From Pseudanabaena sp. ABRG5-3 (GTDB lineage Bacteria > Cyanobacteriota > Cyanobacteriia > Pseudanabaenales > Pseudanabaenaceae): DNA of 64,000 nt. The stretch spans positions 1,488,001-1,552,000 of the forward strand of contig NZ_AP017560.1 in the NCBI RefSeq assembly GCF_003967015.1, written 5' to 3'. Below the pieces are notes generated by a model, which was not told where the DNA came from, searched no databases, and worked only from the letters and a program-made list of their open reading frames with translations. The position numbers were made by a program, and so were the translations under genes. Shown piece by piece: positions 45,038 to 53,311 of this stretch; the stretch's first letter is position 1, and each line of letters begins with the position of its first letter.

Positions 45038-47392
45038 ATGCAAAAGCGACATCTATATATATTGACGATATTCATCACAGTCGCTTCCTGTGGTGCAGCA
45101 ATCAAAGCAGCAGAAATATTTCAATCACGCACCGTCAAAATACCTAGTCCTGCGGAAATGTCAAAACTTGCTGATTCCTTCAGCGCTCAAGAAATTTCCC
45201 AACTAGAAATCGATGATGTCCTCCGCGATCGCCTCCGCTTCGATCCGCAGTGGCAGGAAATTGCACAGGCAGTTCGCCAAGATATTATCGTTGCCAAATG
45301 GGGAAAAGATCCTGTAGCCAATCCCGCATGGAAAAAGTATGGAGCTAAAGCATATCCATTGCTGAGCTATTATGCGCGTTCCCGCGATGAAACTAGACAG
45401 AAGTATGGTATTGAAGGTATTCGCAATCTCGGTAAACCCTATACGACCATATGGCTGCGTGGACAAATTCAACGTCGATTGACCTACCCGAGTTTGTACG
45501 AAATCGCTCCCTATGTTTCTGAGGCTAAAAGTAAAGACTGGGAAAAAGATTTCGGCTTGGATGATCCTCAAGTCCGCAAAGAGTTAATCAGTCTTGCTAA
45601 AGCTAATCTCGAACCGAAAAATTCTCCGCAATATTATAGTCAGTTCAATTTAGAGTTTTTGACGAGACTCCTAGGCTATGAAGCCGTGTATGGTAAATCT
45701 CCATACGAAAAAGATAAGAACTTCGCAGGTTTATCGGAATGGATGAACTATGAGCAGTTAGCAAAACCGACAGATAGTCAAATCAAGGCGGCGATCGCAC
45801 TCTATCAAAAATTACCAAGCGATGCTCAGGAATATATCTTAGTTGAGCGACTTGGAGCAATCAAAGCAGGAGAAATCTCTCCCTTTGGTCGTGCCTTCTT
45901 CCATTCTTTGATTAATGAACCAAATTCTAATGATCGGATCTGGGCGATCGCGGAACTAGATCGGCATGGGGATGCTCAAGGGACAGAACTCCTTCAAAAT
46001 ATTTTGAACAACGACCTATCTCAGCTTCATTCCCTCTCCAAGATCGTTAGTTATGAGAATTTCGCGAGTAAAGGCGACTATGCCTATTACTTACTCTTAG
46101 GGATGGTGACGAAATATCCGCAATCCAAATTTGCGATCGCCTGTCGTGAGTACGGAGATTTAACAGGACGCTCCTATTTTGATGGTGAACCACGTAGTCA
46201 AGACATCCTCTCCCGTAATGCCAACCGCACTGAGAAAGAACGCCTCAACGCATGGCAGGAATGGCTCAAGAAATATCCCGATCATTCTGGAGCCGATGAT
46301 GCTAACTATTTCCTTGCCCTCAGTCTCCAAAACAACAATGACATTGTGGGCGCAATGCGACTCTGGATCAAAATCATGGTGCAACCCATGGGCGATCGCG
46401 ATGCCCTCTATCTCGCTTTTCCCCATGTGCGGACTCTCCTCGATGTAGGACTGTCTATCGAACAAATGCAAACCCTCTTGCAGGAACCAGATAATCAACC
46501 CCTTGCACCACTCCTGCAATATGCGATCGCCATTCAATATGCGCGATCTCACAATTATGCGAAAGCCTTAGAAAGCACTGCCAACTTAAATTTAGATACA
46601 ATTCCCGACCGTGTCCTCGAAGAATACTATTACCCTCAAGGTCGCTGGTGGCGTGAGGATAATCGAGTGGTTGATTTTAAGAAAGAAGCGCAATCACTCC
46701 TGAGTGAACAAAAACTACGCTGGCAAAAACTGCGCCAATGGCAAATCGAAAATACTCCCGAATCTCGCTACCAAATCGCTTCAGATTGGTCAGGGATGGG
46801 CGGATGGAAAAATGGCTATCTACCAATCTGGGATGGATTTCGCGCCTATCGCATCCCTACAGACTGGGAATGTGACAAGTGGTGGGTATGCGATGAATCT
46901 AAACGCAGTAGCTCTGAGATTTTGGCTAAATATCAAGGTGGTAGTCAAAATGCGATCGCCATTTCCCTCTATCAAAATTTACTCGACGACAAAAATCTCT
47001 CTCCTGCGATTCGTGAAAAATCTTTGTATATGGTTGCCATGACCCTACTTACCCAGTGGGAAAACCACACTTTCGCAGAAACCCAACGTATCCATCCCCC
47101 AACAGGATTGAGTGCTAGTGGGCAATATCGCCAACTCAGCAGTAGACGTGGCTACTCTTATCAAGACTACGAACAGCGAGAAAAGAGTATGCTATCTGAC
47201 TATCAAAGACGAATTGATGGCATTATCACTGAATTACAGGTAAAGTTCCCTCAGAGTAACTATATTGATGATTTGCTATTTTCTAGTTTCTTTCTCAGTG
47301 AGCAACCGTACTATTTGCAAAGACTCTTGGAAAGATATCCCAATAGCGATCGTGCTGCTGAAGCAAAATTTCTGTTAGACCTAAAGAAATAA
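45038..47392 (+). CDS. Large putative lipoprotein with TPR/HEAT-like repeats
   Basis: This 784-residue secreted protein begins MQKRHLYILTIFITVASC, a signal peptide ending in a lipobox (VASC), so the mature protein probably carries a lipid on Cys. I chose the ATG at 45038 because GGAGAG precedes it; an upstream TTG would add four residues. The body is helical. Repeats resembling TPR units recur (ALYQKLPSDAQEYILVERLG, KYPDHSGADDANYFLALSLQ, ERYPNSDRAAEAKFLLDL), the last close to BamD or Tol-Pal YbgF repeats. Such proteins often scaffold envelope complexes. No specific family is recognised. Confidence 0.75.
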   Translation: MQKRHLYILTIFITVASCGAAIKAAEIFQSRTVKIPSPAEMSKLADSFSAQEISQLEIDDVLRDRLRFDPQWQEIAQAVRQDIIVAKWGKDPVANPAWKKYGAKAYPLLSYYARSRDETRQKYGIEGIRNLGKPYTTIWLRGQIQRRLTYPSLYEIAPYVSEAKSKDWEKDFGLDDPQVRKELISLAKANLEPKNSPQYYSQFNLEFLTRLLGYEAVYGKSPYEKDKNFAGLSEWMNYEQLAKPTDSQIKAAIALYQKLPSDAQEYILVERLGAIKAGEISPFGRAFFHSLINEPNSNDRIWAIAELDRHGDAQGTELLQNILNNDLSQLHSLSKIVSYENFASKGDYAYYLLLGMVTKYPQSKFAIACREYGDLTGRSYFDGEPRSQDILSRNANRTEKERLNAWQEWLKKYPDHSGADDANYFLALSLQNNNDIVGAMRLWIKIMVQPMGDRDALYLAFPHVRTLLDVGLSIEQMQTLLQEPDNQPLAPLLQYAIAIQYARSHNYAKALESTANLNLDTIPDRVLEEYYYPQGRWWREDNRVVDFKKEAQSLLSEQKLRWQKLRQWQIENTPESRYQIASDWSGMGGWKNGYLPIWDGFRAYRIPTDWECDKWWVCDESKRSSSEILAKYQGGSQNAIAISLYQNLLDDKNLSPAIREKSLYMVAMTLLTQWENHTFAETQRIHPPTGLSASGQYRQLSSRRGYSYQDYEQREKSMLSDYQRRIDGIITELQVKFPQSNYIDDLLFSSFFLSEQPYYLQRLLERYPNSDRAAEAKFLLDLKK

Positions 47393-47650
47393 AGAGAGGA
47401 GGGGCTAAACACCCTCTTTCTCTTCTAGAAAACAGGCTAATCCTAAATAGCTGATGCTGTTGCACACAGAGACATAAACAGCATTACCTCTAAAAAAGAT
47501 AGATAATGGTGAGAATTCTTTCTAAACTATTGCGAGTTCTCTCAAAACGTGATAGAACGAAATGATGAGTTTATTCCATCATAAGAAAAAGTATGAGGAA
47601 ACAAACTAATCAAATCAATCAATCATTATTATCTCTTTGGTTCCCATAAT

Positions 47651-48811
47651 ATGAGTATAGATCTACCTGTAAATCTACAGCCAGACGGTTTTGGCGCGTC
47701 TTTACAAGCTTTGCAATCCCATTTGCAAGGATTCCTCGCAGAATATGAAGATAAAGTCGCGCAAGCCCGCGCTCAACTCGCTCACGTTGAAGCACTCCTT
47801 GGTAGCCTCCCTGCCGAAGCTCCTAAAGCCAAAGGTAAAAAGAAAGAAGCTGTAGTTGTTGCTCCTGTAGTTGTTGCTCCCGTAATTGCTGAAGTTCCTA
47901 AAGCCCCTACCAAAGGTCGTAAACCCAAAGCCGCCGCTAAACCTGAAGCAGCTCCTGCCGCCACACCTGCTGCTAAAGGAAAAGGAAGAGGACATCGTCG
48001 GGGTTCATTGACAACTCGTCCTGCATACGAAGGACTAACCCTGACAGAATCGATCGAAAAGATTTTGAACGAACGCCAAGGTCAAGCAGTTAATGCTGAT
48101 GATGTAGTAAATATCCTTTACGGAGATCTCCCTGAAACGGTTTTCCGTGTAGCAAAAGAACGTGTCACCAAGAACCTATCGAAGGGTAAAGGTGAAAATA
48201 GATGGAAGCGCGTTCCTAATCAACTTGGTTACTACACTCTATCCCTTGAAAGCCTGAAAACAGTTCCTACCTCAACTATCAAGAGAGGTCGTGGCGCTGC
48301 TAAGGCAACCACTACTGCTAAGGCTGAGAAAGCAGCAACCAAAGCTCCTAAAGCAACCAAAGCTCCTAAAGCTACTGCCGCTAAAGCAACCAAAGCTCCT
48401 AAAGCTACTGCTGCTAAAGCAACCAAAGCTCCTAAAGCTGCTGCTACTAAAGCGACTACCGTTGCAGCAAAGGCAGCACCTAAAGCATCTAAGAAGGCTG
48501 AAGCCGCCGCATCTAAAGCTCCTCAAGCTAAGAAGTCTGGTCGCTTGAGTTCTCTAGCTTTCCGTCCTCTTTATCAGGGTAATACTTTAACCGATGCGAT
48601 CGAGAAAGTATTACAAGAGCGTAAAGGCGAGTTTGTTAATGCTGATAGTGTTGTCAAAGCTCTATACGGTGATCTCTCCGTTGAGAATTTCCGTCAAGCC
48701 AAGGATCGCGTCACCAAAAACCTGTCTAAGGGCAAGCTAGATGGTAAGTGGGAAAGAGTTCCTAATCAGCTAGGTTATTACACCTTGTCGATGTCTGCGG
48801 TTAAGGCATAG
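47651..48811 (+). CDS. Histone-H1-like protein with duplicated domain and Lys/Ala-rich linkers
   Basis: This 386-residue protein has an N-terminal helix (about 14-50), an Ala/Lys/Pro-rich stretch (55-118), domain 1 (about 119-201), a linker of repeated KATKAPKATA units (about 215-292), and domain 2 (about 294-386). The two domains are clear repeats: each has ERxGxxVNADxVVxxLYGDL, RVTKNLSKGK and VPNQLGYYTLS. The linker is very basic, like the tail of eukaryotic histone H1 or AlgP/HctB-type bacterial proteins, so DNA or RNA binding is likely. The domain may be a winged helix; I do not know its family name. A good terminator follows. Confidence 0.72.
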   Translation: MSIDLPVNLQPDGFGASLQALQSHLQGFLAEYEDKVAQARAQLAHVEALLGSLPAEAPKAKGKKKEAVVVAPVVVAPVIAEVPKAPTKGRKPKAAAKPEAAPAATPAAKGKGRGHRRGSLTTRPAYEGLTLTESIEKILNERQGQAVNADDVVNILYGDLPETVFRVAKERVTKNLSKGKGENRWKRVPNQLGYYTLSLESLKTVPTSTIKRGRGAAKATTTAKAEKAATKAPKATKAPKATAAKATKAPKATAAKATKAPKAAATKATTVAAKAAPKASKKAEAAASKAPQAKKSGRLSSLAFRPLYQGNTLTDAIEKVLQERKGEFVNADSVVKALYGDLSVENFRQAKDRVTKNLSKGKLDGKWERVPNQLGYYTLSMSAVKA

Positions 48812-48860
48812 ACATCTTAGAAGATGGCTATCTTCGTACGCCATTTATAAGACCATTACA

Positions 48861-48887
48861 AAAAAAGCTCGCAAAGCGAGCTTTTTT
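48861..48887 (+). terminator. Terminator after the H1-like gene
   Basis: A perfect 12-bp stem AAAAAAGCTCGC around AAA is followed by seven T residues. Confidence 0.88.
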
Positions 48888-48927
48888 TGCTTGTATTGTG
48901 CGTATTGATGCTTTAGAATATCCAACG

Positions 48928-49012
48928 GGAGAGATGGCAGAGTGGTCGAATGCGTTCGACTTGAAATCGAATGTTGTGAAAGCAACCGAGGGTTCGAATC
49001 CCTCTCTCTCCG
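48928..49012 (+). tRNA. tRNA-Ser (anticodon UGA)
   Basis: This is an 85-nt class II tRNA. The acceptor GGAGAGA pairs with TCTCTCC, the D-arm contains GGCAGAGTGGTCGAATGC, the anticodon loop CTTGAAA has UGA, a variable arm follows (GTTGTGAAAGCAAC), and the T-arm is GGGTTCGAATCCC with discriminator G. CCA is not encoded. Its 3' end forms part of a long palindrome described at 49000-49094. Confidence 0.96.
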
Positions 49013-49094
49013 TAAATAAAACAAAAAAGCTACCTTACGGTAGCTTTTTTGTTTTATTTACGGAGAGAGAGGGTTTGCGTAGCAAACCCTCTCT
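49000..49094. repeat. Palindrome chain that copies the tRNA-Ser 3' end
   Basis: A perfect 35-bp inverted repeat (49000-49034 with 49039-49073, loop TTAC) has the last 13 bases of tRNA-Ser, CCCTCTCTCTCCG, as its left base. An exact inverted copy, CGGAGAGAGAGGG, forms the right base. The right base is itself the left arm of a second hairpin, GAGAGAGGGTTTGC around GTA (about 49067-49094). The first stem includes AAAAAAGCTACC and a T-run, so it also works as a terminator for the tRNA. Confidence 0.9.
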
Positions 49095-49111
49095 CAAAGT
49101 TTATTTTCGCG

Positions 49112-49864
49112 CTAATCGTTGTCGATCGCCTGTTTAACCATTACCTTATCCTCAGCGATCGGTAATAACACAGGTGACTCTTGCCCCGCCTGTAAATGTG
49201 GATGACTAGGATTAGAGTTTTGAGGCTTACGGGAATTGCGCCAAGCAATAAACTTTTCTTTGAGGAAACGAAATGCGGGGGGAGCGCCAAACCATAGAAC
49301 AACTGCACTTAAAATGATCGAGCTAATTTTCACAACTCCAGATACTAGGGTTTCAAGGGGAATGAGCGTGCCAGCATAGTAGGCAACACCTGTAGTAACC
49401 ACACCCCAAACTAAAGCACCTGTAGCATTGAAAAAGAGAAACCTTGAGTAGGACATTCCCGATAGCCCTGCCATTGGCCCCGCGAAGATCCGCAAGATCG
49501 CAATAAATCTGCCAAAGAAAACTGCGCGATCGGCACTACCACGAAATTTCTCACGGGCGATCACAATTTCATCGGAGGGCATCCGAAATAATTTACCGAT
49601 TTTTTCTAGAATTGGTAAACCACCCCAACGTCCTAACCAATAGCCTGCACTATCTCCGAGGATTGCTCCTGCTACGGTACATAGCAAAACTAATGGATAG
49701 CGCAATTCACCATTTCCTGCTAGGAAGCCGCCTACTAGCGTAATCGTTTCCCCCGGTAATGGGATGCCAGCATTCTCAAGCATAATGCCCAAGAAAACGA
49801 TCCAGTATCCATACTGTTGCGTCCATTCTTGAATAATTTCTAGCGAAAAAAACTCAAAATGCAT
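49112..49864 (-). CDS. DedA family membrane protein
   Basis: This 250-residue DedA/SNARE-associated (VTT) protein belongs to a family linked to lipid scrambling or undecaprenyl-phosphate recycling across the inner membrane. It has four to five hydrophobic segments. Visible family motifs are ENAGIPLPGETITLVGGFLA, GDSAGYWLGRWGG, and FFGRFIAILRIFAGPMAGLSGM (in parts), with the conserved Glu and Arg residues needed for function. The C-terminal 50 residues are polar and not conserved. It stands alone. Confidence 0.93.
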   Translation of the reverse strand: MHFEFFSLEIIQEWTQQYGYWIVFLGIMLENAGIPLPGETITLVGGFLAGNGELRYPLVLLCTVAGAILGDSAGYWLGRWGGLPILEKIGKLFRMPSDEIVIAREKFRGSADRAVFFGRFIAILRIFAGPMAGLSGMSYSRFLFFNATGALVWGVVTTGVAYYAGTLIPLETLVSGVVKISSIILSAVVLWFGAPPAFRFLKEKFIAWRNSRKPQNSNPSHPHLQAGQESPVLLPIAEDKVMVKQAIDND

Positions 49865-50013
49865 GAGTTGTAACTCAAAGTCTAGTGGGCTAAATTTGTA
49901 TATAAAAAATTGTTACTTTTTGTATCATTATAGGCGCTTGTCCGTCAAAAAACAGACCTATAAGTCAGCCCTTAGACTGGATTTTCAGCTAGCGCAGGTA
50001 AAGATACTACTAA

Positions 50014-50418
50014 CTATAGATTAATCGAGATGGCGTTTACAGGACAAGCCGCAATACATTGTTCGCAAACTACACAACGCGATCGCGTAAAGGTGAGTTG
50101 AAAGCTCTTAGGATCGAGGGTCAGAGCTTCGGTGGGGCATACCCCAGTGCATAAGCCACAATCTACACAGGCAGTATCGTCAATTACAATTTCGCGCCCA
50201 TGTAATGAAACCTCGATATCTTGCGATCGCATCCATTCGACGGCTTCTTCGAGTTGGTCAATATCCCCTGATAGCTCTAGTACCATCTTGCCGACTTTAT
50301 TGGGAGCTACTTGAGCACGGATGATATTCGCGGCAATATTAAAATCTTTGGCAAGCCGATAGGTGAGGGGAATGTTGATCGCCCGTTTAGGGAAGGTGAG
50401 ATTAACTCTTTTTTTCAT
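50014..50418 (-). CDS. NIL domain plus two [4Fe-4S] cluster ferredoxin
   Basis: This 134-residue cytoplasmic protein has an N-terminal NIL domain (about 1-75), the ACT-like domain also found on methionine-importer ATPases. A bacterial-type ferredoxin follows with two clusters: CVDCGLCTGVCPTEAL and CVVCEQCIAACPVNAI, each CxxCxxCxxxCP. This fusion is common in cyanobacteria and is thought to act in sulfur or methionine-related metabolism, but its partner is unknown. I placed the start at 50418 (MKKRVNLTFP). An upstream ATG at 50454 would add 12 residues unlike the family. Confidence 0.9.
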   Translation of the reverse strand: MKKRVNLTFPKRAINIPLTYRLAKDFNIAANIIRAQVAPNKVGKMVLELSGDIDQLEEAVEWMRSQDIEVSLHGREIVIDDTACVDCGLCTGVCPTEALTLDPKSFQLTFTRSRCVVCEQCIAACPVNAISINL

Positions 50419-50513
50419 AGTTGGTATTTTTGGGGTATTACCCGCCCTAATCAATCAGCAATACTAATTATGAAACTAATGCTGGGATTTTTATCATCGA
50501 AAATATATTGCAT

Positions 50514-50613
50514 AAGTAGCTAGTCGTAATTAAAAAAGAACCAAAACCTGTGGCGCACGCGCAGCGTGCGCCACAGGTTTTGGGGTTTTATATTTAATTG
50601 CACCCAGCTACTT
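50514..50613. repeat. MITE-like palindromic element, family 3, copy c (inverted)
   Basis: It is 100 bp, ends AAGTAGCTAGTCGTAATTAA and (inverted) AAGTAGCTGGGTGCAATTAA. The core CCAAAACCTGTGGCGCACGC with its complement surrounds GCA. Compared with copy a it is turned around and the stem is three to four pairs longer. Confidence 0.85.
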
Positions 50614-50651
50614 ATTGCTTTTTATCGATATATCGCTTTTCAAGTAAGGAT

Positions 50652-50775
50652 GTTTGTTTCTCTACCGAAGGCAGAGAAACAAACCCAGTCGATTACAGGC
50701 AAGGGGCTTAAGCCCCTTGTTCATGATTTATCAAATAGAGAGGCGGCGCGAAGCGCCGCCTCTCTATTTGATAAA
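50652..50775. repeat. Cluster of three palindromes
   Basis: The first is GTTTGTTTCTCT with its complement (50652-50684). The second is the self-complementary AAGGGGCTTAAGCCCCTT (50701-50718). The third is a 23-bp stem beginning TTTATCAAATAGAGAGGCGG around GAA (50727-50775), ending about 80 bp before the amidase gene. Confidence 0.8.
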
Positions 50776-50854
50776 TAAAATAGTCAAACAGGACAAAAGC
50801 TGATAAACTCACGGAGACTTTTTTGCTTGCTGAAATGGACTAGCAGATAGGGAT

Positions 50855-52249
50855 ATGGGCAAAATATTTATTTCCGCAGGTCATAGCGTTTTTGAAGGTT
50901 CGTTCCGCGATCTCAGTGAAGGAGTCGGTGGAACAATCGAAATGGCTGAATTGGTAGCTACTAGAGATTTATTAATTGCTGAATTGCGATCGCGGGGGAT
51001 TGCGATCGCTGTCCCTAGTGATGACCTGACCTTAGAAGAGACGATCGCATGGATTAATTCAAGGGCAACTAGTCAAGATGTGGCTCTATCACTCAATCTC
51101 GATACGGTCACTTCACCAGAATTACGAGGAGCAACCACCTATTACATCGCCAATAATACGATTCGCAAACGTCAAGCGGAAATTATTACCAATGCCTTGA
51201 CCAAGCGGGTTCCTGAAATTACTAATCGGGGAGCGAAAGCGGATACGATCGCAAGTATTGGCAGTTTGAGCTTTTGTCGCCAACTAGTCATTCCTTCAAT
51301 TTTGTTGGAATTAGTTTTTGCAAATACTTCACAGGATCGCCTACTGATGCAAACAAGGCGGCGTGACTATGCGATCGGTATTGCCGATGGGGTACAAGCA
51401 TGGATTAATGAAACAGCAACTACGATTCCTGTATTCACTCCTGCGAACCGTATTCCTGTCACTAAACCTGTTACCTATCCAGAAATTAATATCAATCTCA
51501 ATGGGCAGAGTTATGAAGAAAAGGGGATTTTAGTTGTAGGGAATGTCTTAGTCCCAGCCGATTTAGTTGATCGCCTTGGTTTCGATCTGAGTCAGATTCC
51601 TTTAACCTGTCGTTTGCGCTATCAAAGTATTGTCTATGTGCAGGCGATCGCTCTCCGTGAACTGAATACTTCTGTATCTTGGGATAGCACCACCCGCACC
51701 CTCTATCTAAAAACGATTTTTAAAGTATTCACTGGGCAAATTGATCAGATTATGGGAGTGGGTAATGCCTCGGAAGTGCAATTATTGATGTTCCTCAAAA
51801 ATAATAATGAGACTGCTCTCACAAACTATGGCGATTTACCACATATATATCGTGAAGAAGCAGAAATTGAAGGCGTAAATCACGATATTGCCTTCTGTCA
51901 AATGTGCATCGAGACAGGATTTCTCCGATTTGGCAGAGGTATTGAACCTGAACAAAATAACTTTGCCAGTCTTGGGGCTGCACCTTCGGCGAGTGCAACA
52001 GCCAAAGTATCAGGAGCAAGTTTTGCCGATCAGCGCACAGGTGTGAGAGCGCATATCCAACATCTCAAAGCCTATGCGAGTAATGCTCCGTTATTTCAAC
52101 CTGTCGTTGCACCGAGATTCCATTTAGTTGCCCGAGGCGTTGCCCCGATCTTAAGTCAACTCACAGGACGCTGGGCGATCGATCCTCTCTACGATCGCAA
52201 AATCCTAGCCCTCATCCGCCGCCTCTACGAATCCGCAGGCATTTTTTGA
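50855..52249 (+). CDS. Amidase_3 / glucosaminidase wall protein (TftA-like)
   Basis: This 464-residue protein has an N-terminal N-acetylmuramoyl-L-alanine-amidase-like domain (about 1-185, KIFISAGHSVFEGSFRD, ILLELVFANTSQD). A middle copper-amine-oxidase-N-like stalk follows (about 205-285, NLNGQSYEEKGILVVGNVLV), then a C-terminal glucosaminidase-like domain (about 300-464, DIAFCQMCIETGFLRFG, NNFASLGAAP). This three-part layout matches the hormogonium tapered-terminus protein TftA of filamentous cyanobacteria, which shapes septal wall. No signal peptide is visible. Its last 25 bases overlap the 3' end of sdhB on the other strand. Confidence 0.78.
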   Translation: MGKIFISAGHSVFEGSFRDLSEGVGGTIEMAELVATRDLLIAELRSRGIAIAVPSDDLTLEETIAWINSRATSQDVALSLNLDTVTSPELRGATTYYIANNTIRKRQAEIITNALTKRVPEITNRGAKADTIASIGSLSFCRQLVIPSILLELVFANTSQDRLLMQTRRRDYAIGIADGVQAWINETATTIPVFTPANRIPVTKPVTYPEININLNGQSYEEKGILVVGNVLVPADLVDRLGFDLSQIPLTCRLRYQSIVYVQAIALRELNTSVSWDSTTRTLYLKTIFKVFTGQIDQIMGVGNASEVQLLMFLKNNNETALTNYGDLPHIYREEAEIEGVNHDIAFCQMCIETGFLRFGRGIEPEQNNFASLGAAPSASATAKVSGASFADQRTGVRAHIQHLKAYASNAPLFQPVVAPRFHLVARGVAPILSQLTGRWAIDPLYDRKILALIRRLYESAGIF

Positions 52250-53217
52250 TTTTTTGCTGAAGCGATCGCCTCAATTAGAGCTTTAGTTTCGGCTGCACCT
52301 TCTGACTTTTTGAATTGCCAAGGATAGGGGATTTTGCCGCTTAGCACCATCCGAATACCAATGGGAAAAATACTTAGCAATGCTTTTAAATCTTTGAAAT
52401 CATCGCTGACCAGCCGCACTGCAAATTTACTTTCATCGATCCAGCCGTCTTCTTTGACTAAATCGAGTAGAGTGTGGCGATGTCGCTGGGGCATGGATTC
52501 TGGTAAATCGCGATTAGAGAGAATCTCATGCTTGATTTGAGAAATCCGATCTAGGGGTTGCACTTCCACTGGACAAACTTCATTGCAGTTATAGCAGCGT
52601 GTGCAGTCCCAAACAAAGCCCGACTCATTATATTTCTCAACCCGTTCGACCGTGTGATCGTCACGATTATCTGCCATAACTCGATATGCTTTGGCTAAGG
52701 CATGGGGGCCAACAAAGCGATCGCTGACTGCTGCGGAGTTACATTCGGAATAGCAGGAACCGCAGAGAATGCAGTTAGCGGCGGCTTGGAGTTTGGCTCG
52801 TTGAGCAGGGGTTTGCAGATATTCAGTTTTGCTAATTTGGCGTGAGGCGGTGGAGACATAGGGATCGACTTTGTGGAGGTTATCCCAAAATTTGGTCATG
52901 TCCACGATTAAGTCCTTAATCACAGGCAGATTTTGCATTGGTTCGATTACCAATTCTGTATCATGCTCTCCCATCACTTCACTAATATGCTTCTGACAAG
53001 CTAAGCCCGATCGCCCATTAATTCGCATCGCACAGGAACCACAGATTGCATTGCGACAGTTGCGCCGAAACCCAACGGAGCCATCCTGTTCACTCTGAAT
53101 CCTAATCAATACATCTAATACTGTAGTGCGATCGGGATCGGCTTCAATTTCAAAGGTTTGATAGGTAGATTCGCTAGTACGTGATGTTTGGCGACGAAGC
53201 TTGACAATAATATTCAT
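52225..53217 (-). CDS. sdhB: Succinate dehydrogenase/fumarate reductase iron-sulfur subunit
   Basis: SdhB carries electrons from the flavin subunit to quinone at the membrane. The 330 residues have an N-terminal [2Fe-2S] domain (CRNAICGSCAMRINGRSGLAC in two parts) and a C-terminal domain with [4Fe-4S] and [3Fe-4S] ligands (CILCGSCYSEC and CTRCYNCNEVCPVEV). In cyanobacteria sdhA and sdhB are usually unlinked, as here. The C-terminal 60 residues extend past the usual core and are basic. Its 3' end overlaps the convergent amidase gene by 25 bases. Confidence 0.94.
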   Translation of the reverse strand: MNIIVKLRRQTSRTSESTYQTFEIEADPDRTTVLDVLIRIQSEQDGSVGFRRNCRNAICGSCAMRINGRSGLACQKHISEVMGEHDTELVIEPMQNLPVIKDLIVDMTKFWDNLHKVDPYVSTASRQISKTEYLQTPAQRAKLQAAANCILCGSCYSECNSAAVSDRFVGPHALAKAYRVMADNRDDHTVERVEKYNESGFVWDCTRCYNCNEVCPVEVQPLDRISQIKHEILSNRDLPESMPQRHRHTLLDLVKEDGWIDESKFAVRLVSDDFKDLKALLSIFPIGIRMVLSGKIPYPWQFKKSEGAAETKALIEAIASAKNQKMPADS

Positions 53218-53311
53218 GGTTAGCTATTTATTCTTAGGGAACATTCACGATCTGGCTTTTTGCATCAAGTTTAGCTTAAACTCAATGTTTAATGGATGTT
53301 CAAAGTTAAAG

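Larger units (their letters stand above)
50455..50854. other. Intergenic region made largely of palindromic elements
   Basis: It contains a family-3 element (50514-50613), a 12-bp hairpin GTTTGTTTCTCT (50652-50684), the short palindrome AAGGGGCTTAAGCCCCTT (50701-50718), and a 23-bp perfect stem (50727-50775). No gene is present. Confidence 0.7.

Noticed and set aside
47505-47564. A 19-codon frame MVRILSKLLRVLSKRDRTK before the H1-like gene
   Set aside because: Too short and without a clear ribosome site. It could be the decayed start of a transposase, but the evidence is insufficient.
50566-50778. 70-codon frame across 50566-50778
   Set aside because: It spans three palindromes, so its sequence is explained by the repeats.
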